Notes under the pieces: generated by a model | Databases searched by the model: none | The model's input: only the letters and a program-made list of their open reading frames with translations | What the model was told of the DNA's origin: nothing | Shown here: positions 34,631-43,961 of the stretch, piece by piece | Position numbering within the stretch: the first letter of the stretch is position 1 | How the letters are laid out: every line of letters begins with the position of its first letter | Origin: Promicromonospora sp. MEB111 | GTDB lineage: Bacteria; Actinomycetota; Actinomycetes; Actinomycetales; Cellulomonadaceae | Assembly: GCF_030209445.1 (NCBI RefSeq) | Contig: NZ_JARVSD010000002.1 | Location: 84,470-148,469 of the forward strand | Length of the DNA stretch: 64,000 bases | Direction of reading: 5' to 3' | Translations under genes and position numbers: made by a program

Positions 34631-34808
34631 GCCTCCATTCTGGGCAGGCCGCCTCGCGCGGCGCACCCGTCAGGGTGGACCTCCGCGTCCTAGTCAGCCG
34701 CGACCCAGGACGCAGGGGGCCGGACATGGCGCCCTGCGGCGCGGTTCCGGGCGGAAGTCTTGACGTGTCGGCACGCCCCGCCGACCTGACCCTCCCGAGG
34801 AGACCACC

Positions 34809-35675
34809 ATGTCCTACCCCACCGACCGCCCCGCGACCTGGTTCGTCACCGGCGCCTCTCGCGGGCTCGGCCTCGAGCTCGTCCGGCAGCTCCTGGAGCG
34901 CGGCGAGAACGTCGCCGCCACCACCCGGTCCACCGAGCGCCTGACGAGCGCGCTCGACGACGTCGACACCTCCCGGCTGCTCGCCCTGCCCGTCGACCTG
35001 GCCGACCAGGAACAGGTGAACCGGGCCGTCGCCGCCACGACGGAGCGCTTCGGCACCCTCGACGTCGTCGTGAACAACGCCGGGTACGGCTACCTGGCCG
35101 CCGTCGAGGAGGTCTCGGACGCCGACGCCCGTGCGATGTTCGACGTCCAGGTCTTCGGCGTCTGGAACGTGCTGCGCGCGGTGCTGCCGGGCTTCCGTGC
35201 CCACCGCGGCGGGCACGTGATCAACGTGTCCTCGATCCTCGGCCTGCTCTCGTTCCCCGGCTGGAGCCTGTACGCGGCGGGCAAGTTCGCGCTGGAGGCG
35301 ATCACGGAGTCCCTGGCCGCCGAGGTGGCGGACCACGGGATCCGCGTGAACCTCGTCGAGCCCGGCTACATGCGCACCGACTTCCTGCGGCCCGTGTCGC
35401 TCGGCCTGCCGTCGGACACGAACGAGGCCTACCCCGCCGTCCGCGAGATGGTCGAGCAGCACCTCGGGATGCCGGGCACCCAGCTCGGCGACCCCGCCAA
35501 GGCGGCCGCGGCGATCATCACCGTCGCGACCTCCGGCGAGGCGCCCCTGCACCAGCTCCTCGGCTCGGACTCGCTGGGGTTGGCTGCGGGACGCCTGCAG
35601 AGCCTGTCCGACGACGTCGAGGCGTCCCGCCCGCTGGCGACCACCACGGACATCGCTGAGACGCCGGCGGCCTGA
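34809..35675 (+). CDS. SDR-family oxidoreductase
   Basis: 288 residues. TGASRGLG near residue 17 binds NAD(P), NNAGYGYL near 95 is the NNAG motif, and YAAGKFALEAITESLA contains the catalytic YxxxK. EPGYMRTDF follows. The sequence belongs to the group of aldehyde/ketone reductases often paired with XRE-MmyB regulators. AGGAG lies 7 nt before the ATG. A TTGACG (34762) is a possible -35 box. Confidence 0.85.
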   Translation: MSYPTDRPATWFVTGASRGLGLELVRQLLERGENVAATTRSTERLTSALDDVDTSRLLALPVDLADQEQVNRAVAATTERFGTLDVVVNNAGYGYLAAVEEVSDADARAMFDVQVFGVWNVLRAVLPGFRAHRGGHVINVSSILGLLSFPGWSLYAAGKFALEAITESLAAEVADHGIRVNLVEPGYMRTDFLRPVSLGLPSDTNEAYPAVREMVEQHLGMPGTQLGDPAKAAAAIITVATSGEAPLHQLLGSDSLGLAAGRLQSLSDDVEASRPLATTTDIAETPAA

Positions 35676-35699
35676 GGCTTCTCGCGCCGGGCGCCCGGC

Positions 35700-36605
35700 C
35701 TAGACCGCGGCCGTCGTCGAGTAGGCGCCGGCCGCGATGTCCTCGACCAGCGTCGGGCCCGTCGGCGTCCAGCCGAGCAGCTCACGCGTCGCGGTGCTCG
35801 TCGCGGACCCCTCCATGCCGAAGAACCCGCCGATCCAACCGAAGTGCGCGGCGACGTCGTCGGGCGCGATCGAGGCGACCGGCAGGTCGAGGGCCGCTCC
35901 GATCGCCTCGGCGATCTCGCGGCTCGTGACCCCTTCCTCGGCCACGGCGTGCAGCCGGGAGCCGGACGGGGCCTTGGCCAGGCCGAGCGCCACGAGGCGC
36001 GCGGCGTCGGAGCGGTGCACGGCGGCCCAGCGGTTGCTGCCGTCGCCCGGGTAGCCGGACACACCGTGGCGGCGGGCGGCGTCGGCGATCACCGAGATGA
36101 AGCCGTGGTCGCCCGCCCCGTGCACCGTGGGCGAGAAGCGCAGGCTCACGACCCGCACGTCGCGGTCGACGTACTCCAGCGCCAGGTTCTCGGCGCCGCC
36201 GCGCGGTGAGCCGGGGCCGTGGGCCGACGAGGCGTCCGCCTCGGTGGCGGGGCGGCCCTGTGCCAGCCCGGCGGTACCCGCCGCGAAGAGGAACGGCCGG
36301 CCCGAGCCGGCGAGGGTGTCGGCGAAGGTCTGCACGGCGGCCCGCTCGGCGGCGTTGGACGCGGCCGGGTTCGAGAAGTCGTGCTTGTTGGCCAGGTGCA
36401 GCACCGCCTCGGCGGCGTCGGCGCCCCGGCGGAGGCCGTCGAGGTCGTCCAGGTCGCCGCGCTGCACACGGACCCCCTTGGCCTCCAGCGCGTCCGCGGA
36501 CGCGTCGGACCGGGCGAGCGCGGTGACGGCGTGGCCGTCCGCGAGCAGCTCGTCGACGGCGGCCGACCCGATCCAGCCGGATGCTCCGGTCACGAAAACG
36601 TGCAT
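35700..36605 (-). CDS. Extended SDR / NAD-dependent epimerase-like protein
   Basis: 301 residues. The N-terminus FVTGASGWIGSA is the extended-SDR TGxxGxxG motif. RGDLDDLDGL and VLHLANKHDF follow in the expected order. The usual YxxxK is not evident at its normal place (a GGAENLALEY stretch is there), so catalysis may be atypical. The group includes NmrA-like and dihydroflavonol reductase-like proteins. It is divergent from a TetR regulator, with a long inverted repeat directly in front of its start; TetR control is likely. Confidence 0.8.
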   Translation of the reverse strand: MHVFVTGASGWIGSAAVDELLADGHAVTALARSDASADALEAKGVRVQRGDLDDLDGLRRGADAAEAVLHLANKHDFSNPAASNAAERAAVQTFADTLAGSGRPFLFAAGTAGLAQGRPATEADASSAHGPGSPRGGAENLALEYVDRDVRVVSLRFSPTVHGAGDHGFISVIADAARRHGVSGYPGDGSNRWAAVHRSDAARLVALGLAKAPSGSRLHAVAEEGVTSREIAEAIGAALDLPVASIAPDDVAAHFGWIGGFFGMEGSATSTATRELLGWTPTGPTLVEDIAAGAYSTTAAV

Positions 36606-36617
36606 GGTGAACCTCCA

Positions 36618-36653
36618 GTGATGTCAGTGACTGTTGTCAGTCACAGACATCAC
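36618..36653. promoter_or_regulatory. TetR operator candidate between SDR and TetR genes
   Basis: Arms GTGATGTCAGTGACTG (36618-36633) and CAGTCACAGACATCAC (36638-36653) are complementary over 16 positions with one mismatch and a 4-bp centre. It lies 12 bp before the SDR start and includes its leader. This is a typical TetR-family operator position for a divergent target. Confidence 0.7.
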
Positions 36654-36696
36654 CATACGCGTGACGTCAGCCTCTGTCATCACCTAGACTGGAGCC

Positions 36697-37287
36697 ATGG
36701 TCAGATGGCAGCCCGGGACGAGCGAACGACTGCAGGCCGCCGCGCTGGACCTCTTCGCGAGCCAGGGCTACGAGCAGACGACGGCCGCGGAGATCGCGCA
36801 GTCCGTCGGCCTGACCGAACGCACCTTCTTCCGGCACTTCAGCGACAAGCGCGAGGTGCTGTTCCACGGGCAGCAGCTCCTGGTCGACGCGTTCCTCGCC
36901 GGGATGGCGGCGGCGCCGGACGACGCCACGCCGATGGAGCTGGTCGCGGCCGCGCTGGAGTCGGCGGCCGAGTTCTTCCCGGACGAGCGCCGCGAGCACT
37001 CCCGGCTGCGGCAGACCGTGATCGACCAGAACCCGGCACTGCAGGAGCGGGAGCGGCACAAGCTGTCGGTGCTGGCGGCGACGGTCGGCGAGGCGCTGCG
37101 CGCCCGGGGCGTCACGGAGCCGGCGGCCACCCTCGCGGCGGAGTCGGGCGCCACGGTGTTCGGCGTCGCCTTCACGCAGTGGATCGCGCCGGGCGAGACC
37201 CGGCCCATCACGCAGATCGAGCGCGCGGTGCTCGCCGAGCTGCGCGGCCTGGCCGCCGTCGGACCCGGCCCTGCCGCCGGGGACTGA
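36697..37287 (+). CDS. TetR-family transcriptional regulator
   Basis: 196 residues. The DNA-binding domain is ALDLFASQGYEQTTAAEIAQ followed by SVGLTERTFFRHFSDKREVL. The ligand domain is helical with no recognisable specificity. TAGACT (36685-36690) lies 6 nt before the ATG with TGACGT 17 bp further upstream, so the transcript is leaderless. It probably represses the divergent extended-SDR gene. It converges on the ABC permease gene with 6 bp between stops. Confidence 0.85.
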   Translation: MVRWQPGTSERLQAAALDLFASQGYEQTTAAEIAQSVGLTERTFFRHFSDKREVLFHGQQLLVDAFLAGMAAAPDDATPMELVAAALESAAEFFPDERREHSRLRQTVIDQNPALQERERHKLSVLAATVGEALRARGVTEPAATLAAESGATVFGVAFTQWIAPGETRPITQIERAVLAELRGLAAVGPGPAAGD

Positions 37288-37301
37288 CGCCGGTCAGCCC
37301 C
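37279..37301. terminator. Bidirectional hairpin over two convergent stop codons
   Basis: GGGG-A-CTGAC pairs with GTCAGCCCC (one bulged A, 4-nt loop). It covers the stops of the TetR gene and the convergent ABC permease gene, so it could terminate both. Confidence 0.45.
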
Positions 37302-38070
37302 AGCGGAACAGCAGCGCCGCGGTCACCGAGCCGACGACCACCGTCACGCCCAGGCTGATCAGGTGCACGGGCTCGACGGGAGCCCCCACCCAGGCCGCCG
37401 CGAGCGCCTGGACCGCCGCCCCGAAGGGCAGCCGTTCGCCGACGGCGGCGAACGGCTCGGGCAGGCTGCCGGGGCCGCCGAACATGCCGCCGAGGGCACC
37501 GAGCGCGAAGAAGCCGACGAGCCCGATCGCGACGGCCGAGTTGGGCGTGGGCGCTACGGCGGCCACGATCATCCCGACGGCGTACATCGCCGCCATCGCG
37601 AGGGCGTAGACCCCGACGGCCGTGGCGGGATGCGCGGGCGGGCTCGCACCGAAGCCGAGGAACGCCACGCCGAGGGCGAGCGCCAGCCCGAGGACCGTCT
37701 GGAGCACACTGACGATCACCTGGGCGACGAGCACCATCGCGGGTGACGCCGGGGTGACGGCGAGCCGGCGCAGGATGCCGCTGTGGCGGTAGTAGGCCAG
37801 GAAGCTCGGCATGTTGATGACGCCGATGGTCGCCATGACCATCGTGAGCACCAGGGGCAGCACGTACGCCTCCAGGGCGGAGAACCCGGCGACCACCTCC
37901 TGGTCGCCGGCCGCGTGGGCGCTCGTCAGGAGGATCAGGAGCGGCAGGCCGAGGGGGACGACGAGGCCGGCGGTGTCCCGCGCGACCATCTTGGCCTCGC
38001 AGACCACGAGGGTGAGCCAGGCCCTCGGGCCCGGCCGCCGGACGGTGACAGGGGTGGCGATGGTGCTCAT
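37294..38070 (-). CDS. ABC-2 type transporter permease
   Basis: About 258 residues with six membrane segments in the ABC-2 pattern: an N-terminal cytoplasmic part, then MPSFLAYYRHSGILRRLAVT, a cytoplasmic loop typical of drug/lipid exporter permeases. It forms an exporter with the ATPase encoded immediately upstream; the genes overlap by 4 bp (ATGA). The unit is divergent from a two-component system that probably controls it. Confidence 0.85.
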   Translation of the reverse strand: MSTIATPVTVRRPGPRAWLTLVVCEAKMVARDTAGLVVPLGLPLLILLTSAHAAGDQEVVAGFSALEAYVLPLVLTMVMATIGVINMPSFLAYYRHSGILRRLAVTPASPAMVLVAQVIVSVLQTVLGLALALGVAFLGFGASPPAHPATAVGVYALAMAAMYAVGMIVAAVAPTPNSAVAIGLVGFFALGALGGMFGGPGSLPEPFAAVGERLPFGAAVQALAAAWVGAPVEPVHLISLGVTVVVGSVTAALLFRWG

Positions 38071-38831
38071 TCGGCTGCCTCCAGCTGCTTTCCGGTGAGG
38101 GCGACGAACGCGTCGTCGAGGGTGTCCGCGCCCGCTCGCGCGGTCAGCTCTCCCGGCGGTCCGACGGCGACCAGCCGGCCGGCGTCGAGCAGCGCGACCC
38201 GGTCGCAGAGCCGTTCGACCTCCTCCATCGCGTGGCTGACGAGCACGATCGTCACGCCCTCGTCGCGCAGGCGCTCGACGGTCGCCCACATGCGGCGGCG
38301 GGCGAGCGGGTCGAGCCCGGTCGTGAGCTCGTCGAGGATCACGACTCGCGGCCGGCCCACCATCGCGAGCGCGATGGAGACCCGCTGCTGCTGGCCGCCG
38401 GACAGCTTCTCGAACCGCACGCGCCGCTGCTCCTCCAGGCCCACCAGGTCGAGGAGCTCGGCAGCCGGGCGCGGGTCGGGGTAGAAGCTGCGGTACAGGT
38501 CCAGCAGCTCGGCCACCGTGAGCGCGCCGTGCAGGTAGGCCGCCTGGAGCTGCACGCCCAGCACCTGGCACACCTTCGCCCGGTCCCGCCGCGGGTCGAG
38601 GCCCAGCACGCGGACGCTCCCCCGGTCCGGCCGGCGCAGCCCCGCGATCATCTCGACCGTGGTGGTCTTGCCCGCGCCGTTGGTGCCGAGAACACCGAGC
38701 ACCTCCCCGGCGTCGACCCGCAGGCTGACGTCGTCGACGGCAACCTTGTCGCGGTACCGCTTGACGAGACCCTCGGCCAGGATCGCCGGCGCTCGCCCGC
38801 CGGTGCCGCTCCCGTTCGTGTCGCTGCTCAT
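38067..38831 (-). CDS. ABC transporter ATP-binding protein
   Basis: About 254 residues. Walker A is GTNGAGKTT near residue 51, the signature LSGGQQQR near 145, and Walker B VVILDE near 165. A C-terminal extension after the H-loop is short. It belongs to the DrrA-like group that energises export of drugs or lipids. The transcript is probably leaderless, with TAGCGT 8 nt before the ATG. It is divergent from the histidine kinase gene. Confidence 0.9.
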   Translation of the reverse strand: MSSDTNGSGTGGRAPAILAEGLVKRYRDKVAVDDVSLRVDAGEVLGVLGTNGAGKTTTVEMIAGLRRPDRGSVRVLGLDPRRDRAKVCQVLGVQLQAAYLHGALTVAELLDLYRSFYPDPRPAAELLDLVGLEEQRRVRFEKLSGGQQQRVSIALAMVGRPRVVILDELTTGLDPLARRRMWATVERLRDEGVTIVLVSHAMEEVERLCDRVALLDAGRLVAVGPPGELTARAGADTLDDAFVALTGKQLEAAE

Positions 38832-38945
38832 GTCCGACGACGCTAGGCGCCGGGCCCGGGCGCGCACCTGTGCCGTTGGTCAGGGATGTGAACCATGACT
38901 TTCGGCACGGGCGGGGTCGGGCGCGCCGACCGTAGGGTGGCTGTC

Positions 38946-40046
38946 ATGCGGCGCCTGGGGACCGAGGAGTGGTCGGGTCTCGCGATGCTCGTGGTCGCGC
39001 TGGCCCTGGCCGGGCCGGTGCTGTTCGGGTACGCGGCGCCGTCCGTGCCGCGTGGCTGGTGGATCGCGCTGTTCGTCCTCGTGATGGTGACCCTGCTGGG
39101 CTCCCTGATGCGGGAGAAGGCCGACCTGCTGCGGCACACGATGTTCGGGACTGCCGTCGTCGCGTCCTGGGCCGTGGTGCTCACCGCTCCGCAGGTCGGC
39201 CTCATGCCGGTGCTGCTGGTCGTCATCGCGAGCGTGAGCGTCTACGTCGCTCCGCTGGGGGTGGGCTTCGTCGTCGTGGCGCTGAACACCGTGGTGCTGG
39301 TCGTGCTCGCGACCCTGCGCGACGACGGGCTCGCCGACGCCCTGGTGGGTGTCGGTTTCTACCTGCTCATCCAGCTCGCGACGATGCTGAGCTCGATGAC
39401 GCTCGTCCGCGAGCAGCGCCTGCGCCGCGAGCTCAGCCAGGCGCACGTCGACCTGCGGGCGGCGTCGGCCCTGCTCACGGAGTCCGCGCGGACGGCGGAG
39501 CGGCTGCGGATCTCGCGCGACCTGCACGACCTCATCGGCCACCAGCTCACCGTGCTCACCCTGGAGCTGGAGGCGGCGCGGCACCGGGACGGCGCGCAGG
39601 CCCGCGACCACGTGGAGCGGGCGAACCGGGTGGCCCGCGACCTGCTGGCCGACGTCCGGGCGACGGTCGGCGAGCTGCGGACGGCGTCGTCGGACCTGAC
39701 CGAGGCGTTCCGGCAGGTGGTGCGCGACCTGCCGGACCTGGACGTGTCGATCGCCGTCGGTCCGGACGTGCAGGTGGACGAGGAGCAGACGGCGGCCCTG
39801 GTCCGTGCCGTGCAGGAGATCGTCACCAACACCCTGCGGCACGCCGATGCCCGTGCGCTGCGGATCGCGGTGGCCGCCGGACCCGGCGGCGTCGTCCTGA
39901 CCGCGCTGGACGACGGCCGCGGGTTCCACGAGCTGGTGCCCGGCAACGGGCTGCGCGGCCTGGCGGAGCGGTTCGAGGCCCTGGGCGGCGGCGTCGAGTT
40001 CGACGGCGCCGACGGCTTCCGGGTCACGGCGCGGGTGCCGACGTGA
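38946..40046 (+). CDS. Sensor histidine kinase, NarL/DesK-type
   Basis: 366 residues. Four to five membrane segments (residues 12-160) precede a HisKA_3 dimerisation domain with the phosphorylated His in RISRDLHDLIGHQL (near 195). A HATPase domain follows with TNTLRHADA and DDGRGF. The ATG is preceded by TAGGGT exactly 7 nt upstream (leaderless). Its stop overlaps the GTG of the response regulator. It is divergent from an ABC exporter, its likely target. Confidence 0.9.
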   Translation: MRRLGTEEWSGLAMLVVALALAGPVLFGYAAPSVPRGWWIALFVLVMVTLLGSLMREKADLLRHTMFGTAVVASWAVVLTAPQVGLMPVLLVVIASVSVYVAPLGVGFVVVALNTVVLVVLATLRDDGLADALVGVGFYLLIQLATMLSSMTLVREQRLRRELSQAHVDLRAASALLTESARTAERLRISRDLHDLIGHQLTVLTLELEAARHRDGAQARDHVERANRVARDLLADVRATVGELRTASSDLTEAFRQVVRDLPDLDVSIAVGPDVQVDEEQTAALVRAVQEIVTNTLRHADARALRIAVAAGPGGVVLTALDDGRGFHELVPGNGLRGLAERFEALGGGVEFDGADGFRVTARVPT

Positions 40047-40687
40047 CCCGCGTCGTCATCGTCGACGACCAGACGCTGGTGCGGCACGGCATCCGGGCCC
40101 TCCTGGAGATCGCCGACGTCGACGTGGTGGGCGAGGCCGACGACGGCGCGGCCGCGCTGGAGGTGATCGCCGCGACCGAACCCGACGTGATCCTGCTGGA
40201 CCTGCGGATGCCGCGCCACGACGGCCTCTGGACCCTGGGCCGGCTGCGGGAGCTGGGCAGCGACGTGCCCGTGCTGGTGCTCACCACGTTCGACGACGAC
40301 ACGCTCGTGCTCGACGCGCTGCGCTCCGGCGCGCGCGGGTACCTGCTCAAGGACGTGACGGTCGAGCAGCTCACCCGGGCGGTGCACGCGCTGGCCGGCG
40401 GCGGGACCCTCGTGGCGCCGTCGATCACGGACCGGATGCTGCGCGCGATCCGCGCCGTGCCGCCGGCGAGCGGCGCCGACGCGCTGCCGGTGCAGCGGCT
40501 GACCGACCGCGAGCTCGAGGTGCTGCGGCTCATGGCCGAGGGCTACACGAACCGCGAGATCTCCGGCGCGCTGTCCCTGGTCGAGGGCACGGTCAAGAAC
40601 CACGTCTCGACCATCCTGCTCAAGCTCTCGGCGCGGGACCGGACCAACGCCGTGCTGCGGGCCCTGCACCTGGGCGTGCTCGGCTAG
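40043..40687 (+). CDS. LuxR-type response regulator
   Basis: 214 residues. The receiver domain has the acidic pair VDDQ near residue 8 and the phospho-acceptor Asp in VILLDLRMP near 54. The LuxR helix-turn-helix is LTDRELEVLRLMAEGYTNRE with VEGTVKNHVSTILLKL. GTG 40043 overlaps the TGA of the kinase gene, so the pair is translationally coupled. It is the partner of the kinase upstream. Confidence 0.9.
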   Translation: MTRVVIVDDQTLVRHGIRALLEIADVDVVGEADDGAAALEVIAATEPDVILLDLRMPRHDGLWTLGRLRELGSDVPVLVLTTFDDDTLVLDALRSGARGYLLKDVTVEQLTRAVHALAGGGTLVAPSITDRMLRAIRAVPPASGADALPVQRLTDRELEVLRLMAEGYTNREISGALSLVEGTVKNHVSTILLKLSARDRTNAVLRALHLGVLG

Positions 40688-40716
40688 CGCGTCTCCTGGC
40701 CTAGCGCATCTCCTGG
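40684..40716. repeat. 16-bp tandem duplication over two convergent gene ends
   Basis: CTAGCGCGTCTCCTGG (40684-40699) and CTAGCGCATCTCCTGG (40701-40716) differ at one base and are separated by one base. The first contains the response regulator stop and the second the AI-2E gene stop on the other strand, so the end of the AI-2E gene appears to have been copied. Confidence 0.5.
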
Positions 40717-41888
40717 TACGGGATCACCACGCGCTTGATGACCAGCAGGCCCGCCGCCGCCACCGGGACCGCGACGAGGGCCCCGAGGATGCCGCCGAGC
40801 GCCGCGCCCGCCAGGGCCGCGACGATGACCAGGACGCCGGGCATCGACACCGCGCGGCTCATCACGCGCGGGGACAGGACGTACGCCTCGACCTGCATGT
40901 AGACCAGCAGGCACGCCCCGACGACGATCGCGGCGACGGGGCTCACCGTCAGCGTCGCGAGCGTCACGAGGATGGACCCGATGACCGTGCCCACCACGGG
41001 GATCAGGGCCGCGACGAACGCGATGACGGCGAGCAGGATCGGGGCCGGGCTGCCCGCGAACAGGGTGAGCACCAGCGTGAACGTGGCGTTGATGGTCGCC
41101 AGGATGAGCTGCCCGGAGACGTACCGGCCCACGGAGTCCAGCACCTCGTCCAGGAGCGACCCGGTCATCTCCCGTCGGGAGCGCGGCACCAGGCGCAGGA
41201 CGGCGGCGACCATGGTCGGCAGCGTCAGGGCGAAGTAGATGGTCAGGGCCGTGACGATGATGACCGCCGTGACGCCGTTGATCAGCCCGGTGCCGACCTG
41301 CAGCACGCCGCCGGCGATCGCCGAGAGCTGTCGCGGGTCGCTGAGCAGGTCGGTCAGCGAGGACAGCAGCCCGTTCAGGTCGAGGGCGCCGAGGTTGCTG
41401 GTCGCCCACGCGTACCAGGCCTGGTCGGGCAGTGTGCGCAGCAGGTCCACGAGCTGGGTGCCGAAGCTGCTGACCTGCGGGACGGCGATCGGCAGCACCG
41501 CTACGACGACCAGCGCGATCACCACCAGCGACCCGACGACCATCACCGTCGCCGCCACCCAGCGGGGCAGACCCCGGTCGGTCAGGGTCTCGATGCCGGG
41601 CTCCAGGGCCAGCGCCAGGAACAGCGCCAGCCCGACGTAGACGAGCACCGTCGCCACGGCGGACAGCGCGCCCAGCACCGCGAGTCCCGCACCGACCCCC
41701 AGCGTGGCGAGCATCGCGTAGCCGAACGGGTTGGCGGGCAGCCCCACCACGGCGCCGCCCCGGCCCGCGGGCCGCCCGCCCGCGATCCGCGCCGGTCGCG
41801 TGGGTGCCGCCGGGCGGAAGCTCGCGTCGAGGTCCCGCCCCCTGGGCAGGCGTGGCGGGGTGCCGGGGCGGTGCAGCAGGCGGGCCAT
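40701..41888 (-). CDS. AI-2E family transporter
   Basis: 395 residues with about eight membrane segments. The family signature appears as the run VIAFVAALIPVVGTVIGSIL and VYMQVEAYVLSPRVMSRAVSM, followed by GVLVIVAALAGAALGGILGA. Members include autoinducer-2 exporters and Na+/H+ antiporters; the name does not settle the substrate. The N-terminal 45 residues are Pro/Arg-rich and probably cytoplasmic. GGAGCG lies 3 nt before the ATG. Confidence 0.85.
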   Translation of the reverse strand: MARLLHRPGTPPRLPRGRDLDASFRPAAPTRPARIAGGRPAGRGGAVVGLPANPFGYAMLATLGVGAGLAVLGALSAVATVLVYVGLALFLALALEPGIETLTDRGLPRWVAATVMVVGSLVVIALVVVAVLPIAVPQVSSFGTQLVDLLRTLPDQAWYAWATSNLGALDLNGLLSSLTDLLSDPRQLSAIAGGVLQVGTGLINGVTAVIIVTALTIYFALTLPTMVAAVLRLVPRSRREMTGSLLDEVLDSVGRYVSGQLILATINATFTLVLTLFAGSPAPILLAVIAFVAALIPVVGTVIGSILVTLATLTVSPVAAIVVGACLLVYMQVEAYVLSPRVMSRAVSMPGVLVIVAALAGAALGGILGALVAVPVAAAGLLVIKRVVIPYQEMR

Positions 41889-42098
41889 GACGCTCCATCT
41901 CGATCCCGGGTGTCCGCGGTGAACATCCGGCGCGTGCCAAGCCTCCCCGAAAGCGGCCTGCTTGTCGCCGACTCGCGCGGCGGGTCTCCCTCGGCGCGCC
42001 CACCGAGGAGACCGCGCCCTGTGACAAGCTCAGCCAGCCGTCAGCACCTGCGACCGGTTCCCGGTGTCGTCGCCCGCGGGCACGACGCCGGGAGGCGC

Positions 42099-43139
42099 TC
42101 AGCCGAGCACGGGGCGGGTCTGCGTGAACAGGCCGCTGTAGGCGTTCAGGGCCGGCTGCCCGCCCAGGTGGGCGTACAGCACGTTGCTGGTCGCGGGGAT
42201 GTCGCCGCTGGTCACGAGGTCGATCAGCCCGGCCATCGACTTGCCCTCGTAGACCGGGTCGATGATGACGCCCTCCAGCTCGCCGGTGAGCCGGATCGCG
42301 TCGAGCGTCGACTCCACCGGGATGCCGTACAGGTCGCCGGCCCAGCCGGGCAGCACGGTGATCTCGTCGTCCCGCAGCGGACGGCCGACGCCGATCAGGT
42401 CGGCCGTGGCGCGCGCGATCCGCGCGACCTGGTCACGCGTCTCGTCCAGCCTGGCGCTCGCGTCGATCCCGATGAGCCGGCGCGGCGGGCCGCCGGCCTC
42501 CTCCAGCGCCGCGAACCCGGCGATCATGCCGGCCTGGGTGGATCCCGTCACCGCGCAGACGACGATCGTGTCGAAGAAGACGCCGAGCTCGCGCTCCTGC
42601 TCCTGGACCTCGTACGCCCAGCGGGCGAAGCCGAGACCGCCGAGCCGGTGGTCGGAGGCGCCCGCCGGGATCGCGTACGGCGTGCCGCCGCGCTCCTTGA
42701 CGTCCTCGATCGCGCGGGACCAGGAGTCCTTGAAGCCGATGCCGAAGCCGGCCGGGTCGAGCCGCACCTCCGCGCCCATGATGCGGCTGAGCATGATGTT
42801 GCCGACCCGGTCGGCCACGGAGTCGGGCCAGTCCACCCAGTTCTCCTGCACCAGCACGGCCTTGAGGCCGAGCGACGCGGCGACGGCCGCGACCTGGCGC
42901 GTGTGGTTGGACTGGTAGCCGCCGATCGACACCAGCGTGTCCGCGCCCTGTGCGAGCGCCTCCGGGACGAAGTACTCCAGCTTGCGGGTCTTGTTGCCGC
43001 CGTAGGCGAGGCCCGCGTTGCAGTCCTCCCGCTTGGCCCAGACCGACGCGCCCCCGAGGTGGGCGGTGAGCCGCGGCAGCGGGTGGACGGGGCTGGGCCC
43101 GAAGGTGAGCGGGTGGCGGGGGAAGTCGGACAGGGCCAT
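42099..43139 (-). CDS. acdS: 1-aminocyclopropane-1-carboxylate deaminase
   Basis: 346 residues of the PLP-dependent tryptophan-synthase-beta fold. [10 protein letters not shown] near residue 48 has the PLP Lys, and [17 protein letters not shown] follows. The residues that separate true ACC deaminase from D-cysteine desulfhydrase (Glu and Leu in the UW4 enzyme) are both present, in DPVYEGKS and YAHLGG. The enzyme turns ACC, the plant ethylene precursor, into ammonia and 2-oxobutyrate, a trait of plant-associated bacteria. It is 4 bp downstream of a GntR regulator in the same operon, with GAGGAG before the ATG. Confidence 0.9.
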   Translation of the reverse strand: MALSDFPRHPLTFGPSPVHPLPRLTAHLGGASVWAKREDCNAGLAYGGNKTRKLEYFVPEALAQGADTLVSIGGYQSNHTRQVAAVAASLGLKAVLVQENWVDWPDSVADRVGNIMLSRIMGAEVRLDPAGFGIGFKDSWSRAIEDVKERGGTPYAIPAGASDHRLGGLGFARWAYEVQEQERELGVFFDTIVVCAVTGSTQAGMIAGFAALEEAGGPPRRLIGIDASARLDETRDQVARIARATADLIGVGRPLRDDEITVLPGWAGDLYGIPVESTLDAIRLTGELEGVIIDPVYEGKSMAGLIDLVTSGDIPATSNVLYAHLGGQPALNAYSGLFTQTRPVLG

Positions 43140-43143
43140 GGGT

Positions 43144-43824
43144 CTACTCCTCGCGGGCGGGCTGGTCGGTGTCGGCGTCCGTGTCGGTGGGCAGGGTGCT
43201 CCACGTGTCGAAGGCGACCGCCGCCGCCCCTTCCGCCTCCCCGGCGGCGCAGAGCCGGATCAGCTCCTCGTGCCGGGCGAACGACGCGCGCCCGCCCAGC
43301 GAGGAGAACCGCAGGCGTTCCGCGCGCCGCAGCACCGGCGTGAACTGGTCGAGCACGGACGACAGCGCCCGGTTGGCCGCCACCGTCACGGGCACGCCGT
43401 GCAGCGCGTCGTCGGCACGCAGGGCCGCCTCGACGTCGCCCCGTTCGATCGCCTCGCGGAACTCGCGCTCGGCCGCGCGCATCGCGTCGAGGTCGGCCTC
43501 CGTGAGACCCGGCACCGCCGCTCGCACGGCCACCTCGTGCATCGCGGCGACGACGTCGCGCGCACCGCGCACCTCACGCAGGTCCAGCGAGCTCACGGTC
43601 GTCGAGCTGCCCGGCCGGGCCACGACCAGCCCGGCCTCGGCCAGGCGCAGCAGCGCCTCCCGCACGGGCGTCCGGCTGACGCCGAGCCAGGCCGCGAGCT
43701 CGACGTCGCGCAGCTGCTCCCCCGGCGCCAGGCTGCCGTCGACGATCGCGTCGCGCAGCCGGCCGTAGACGTCGTCACGCAGCAGCCGGCGATCGATCGC
43801 GGGCACAGTTCTCGGAATGGGCAT
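43144..43824 (-). CDS. GntR-family (FCD) regulator of the ACC deaminase operon
   Basis: 226 residues. The winged helix is [20 protein letters not shown] followed by [20 protein letters not shown]. The helical FCD domain has the expected spacing of Asp and His residues, including [12 protein letters not shown] and ARHEELIR. It probably senses ACC or a related amino acid. The ATG is embedded in an AT-rich near-palindrome, consistent with autoregulation. In other actinobacteria GntR genes next to acdS serve this role, but specificity here is inferred. Confidence 0.85.
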   Translation of the reverse strand: MPIPRTVPAIDRRLLRDDVYGRLRDAIVDGSLAPGEQLRDVELAAWLGVSRTPVREALLRLAEAGLVVARPGSSTTVSSLDLREVRGARDVVAAMHEVAVRAAVPGLTEADLDAMRAAEREFREAIERGDVEAALRADDALHGVPVTVAANRALSSVLDQFTPVLRRAERLRFSSLGGRASFARHEELIRLCAAGEAEGAAAVAFDTWSTLPTDTDADTDQPAREE

Positions 43825-43837
43825 GCAATATATTACA
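43824..43837. promoter_or_regulatory. AT-rich operator/promoter of the gntR-acdS operon
   Basis: TGCAATATATTACA (plus strand) is a palindrome with one mismatched pair. On the minus strand it contains TAATAT, 5 nt before the start codon, and so joins the -10 box to the regulator's likely binding site. It stands out sharply from GC-rich flanks. Confidence 0.55.
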
Positions 43838-43961
43838 TACATCGAACCGCGTTCTGGCAAGACCGGTGCACCTCTGCCAGGCACCCCTGACGAGACGTGC
43901 GCACCCCTCGCGGGGGCGCGGTGCGCTTGGCACACTATTACCGCCGGTTCGACACCTCCCG

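Noticed and set aside
38969..40042. Open frame upstream of the response regulator in the same frame
   Set aside because: It overlaps the kinase gene in another frame and is Arg/Ala/Gly-biased. Only the part from GTG 40043 is real.
40701..41888. Quorum-sensing autoinducer-2 system
   Set aside because: The AI-2E family name is historical. No luxS or lsr genes are nearby.
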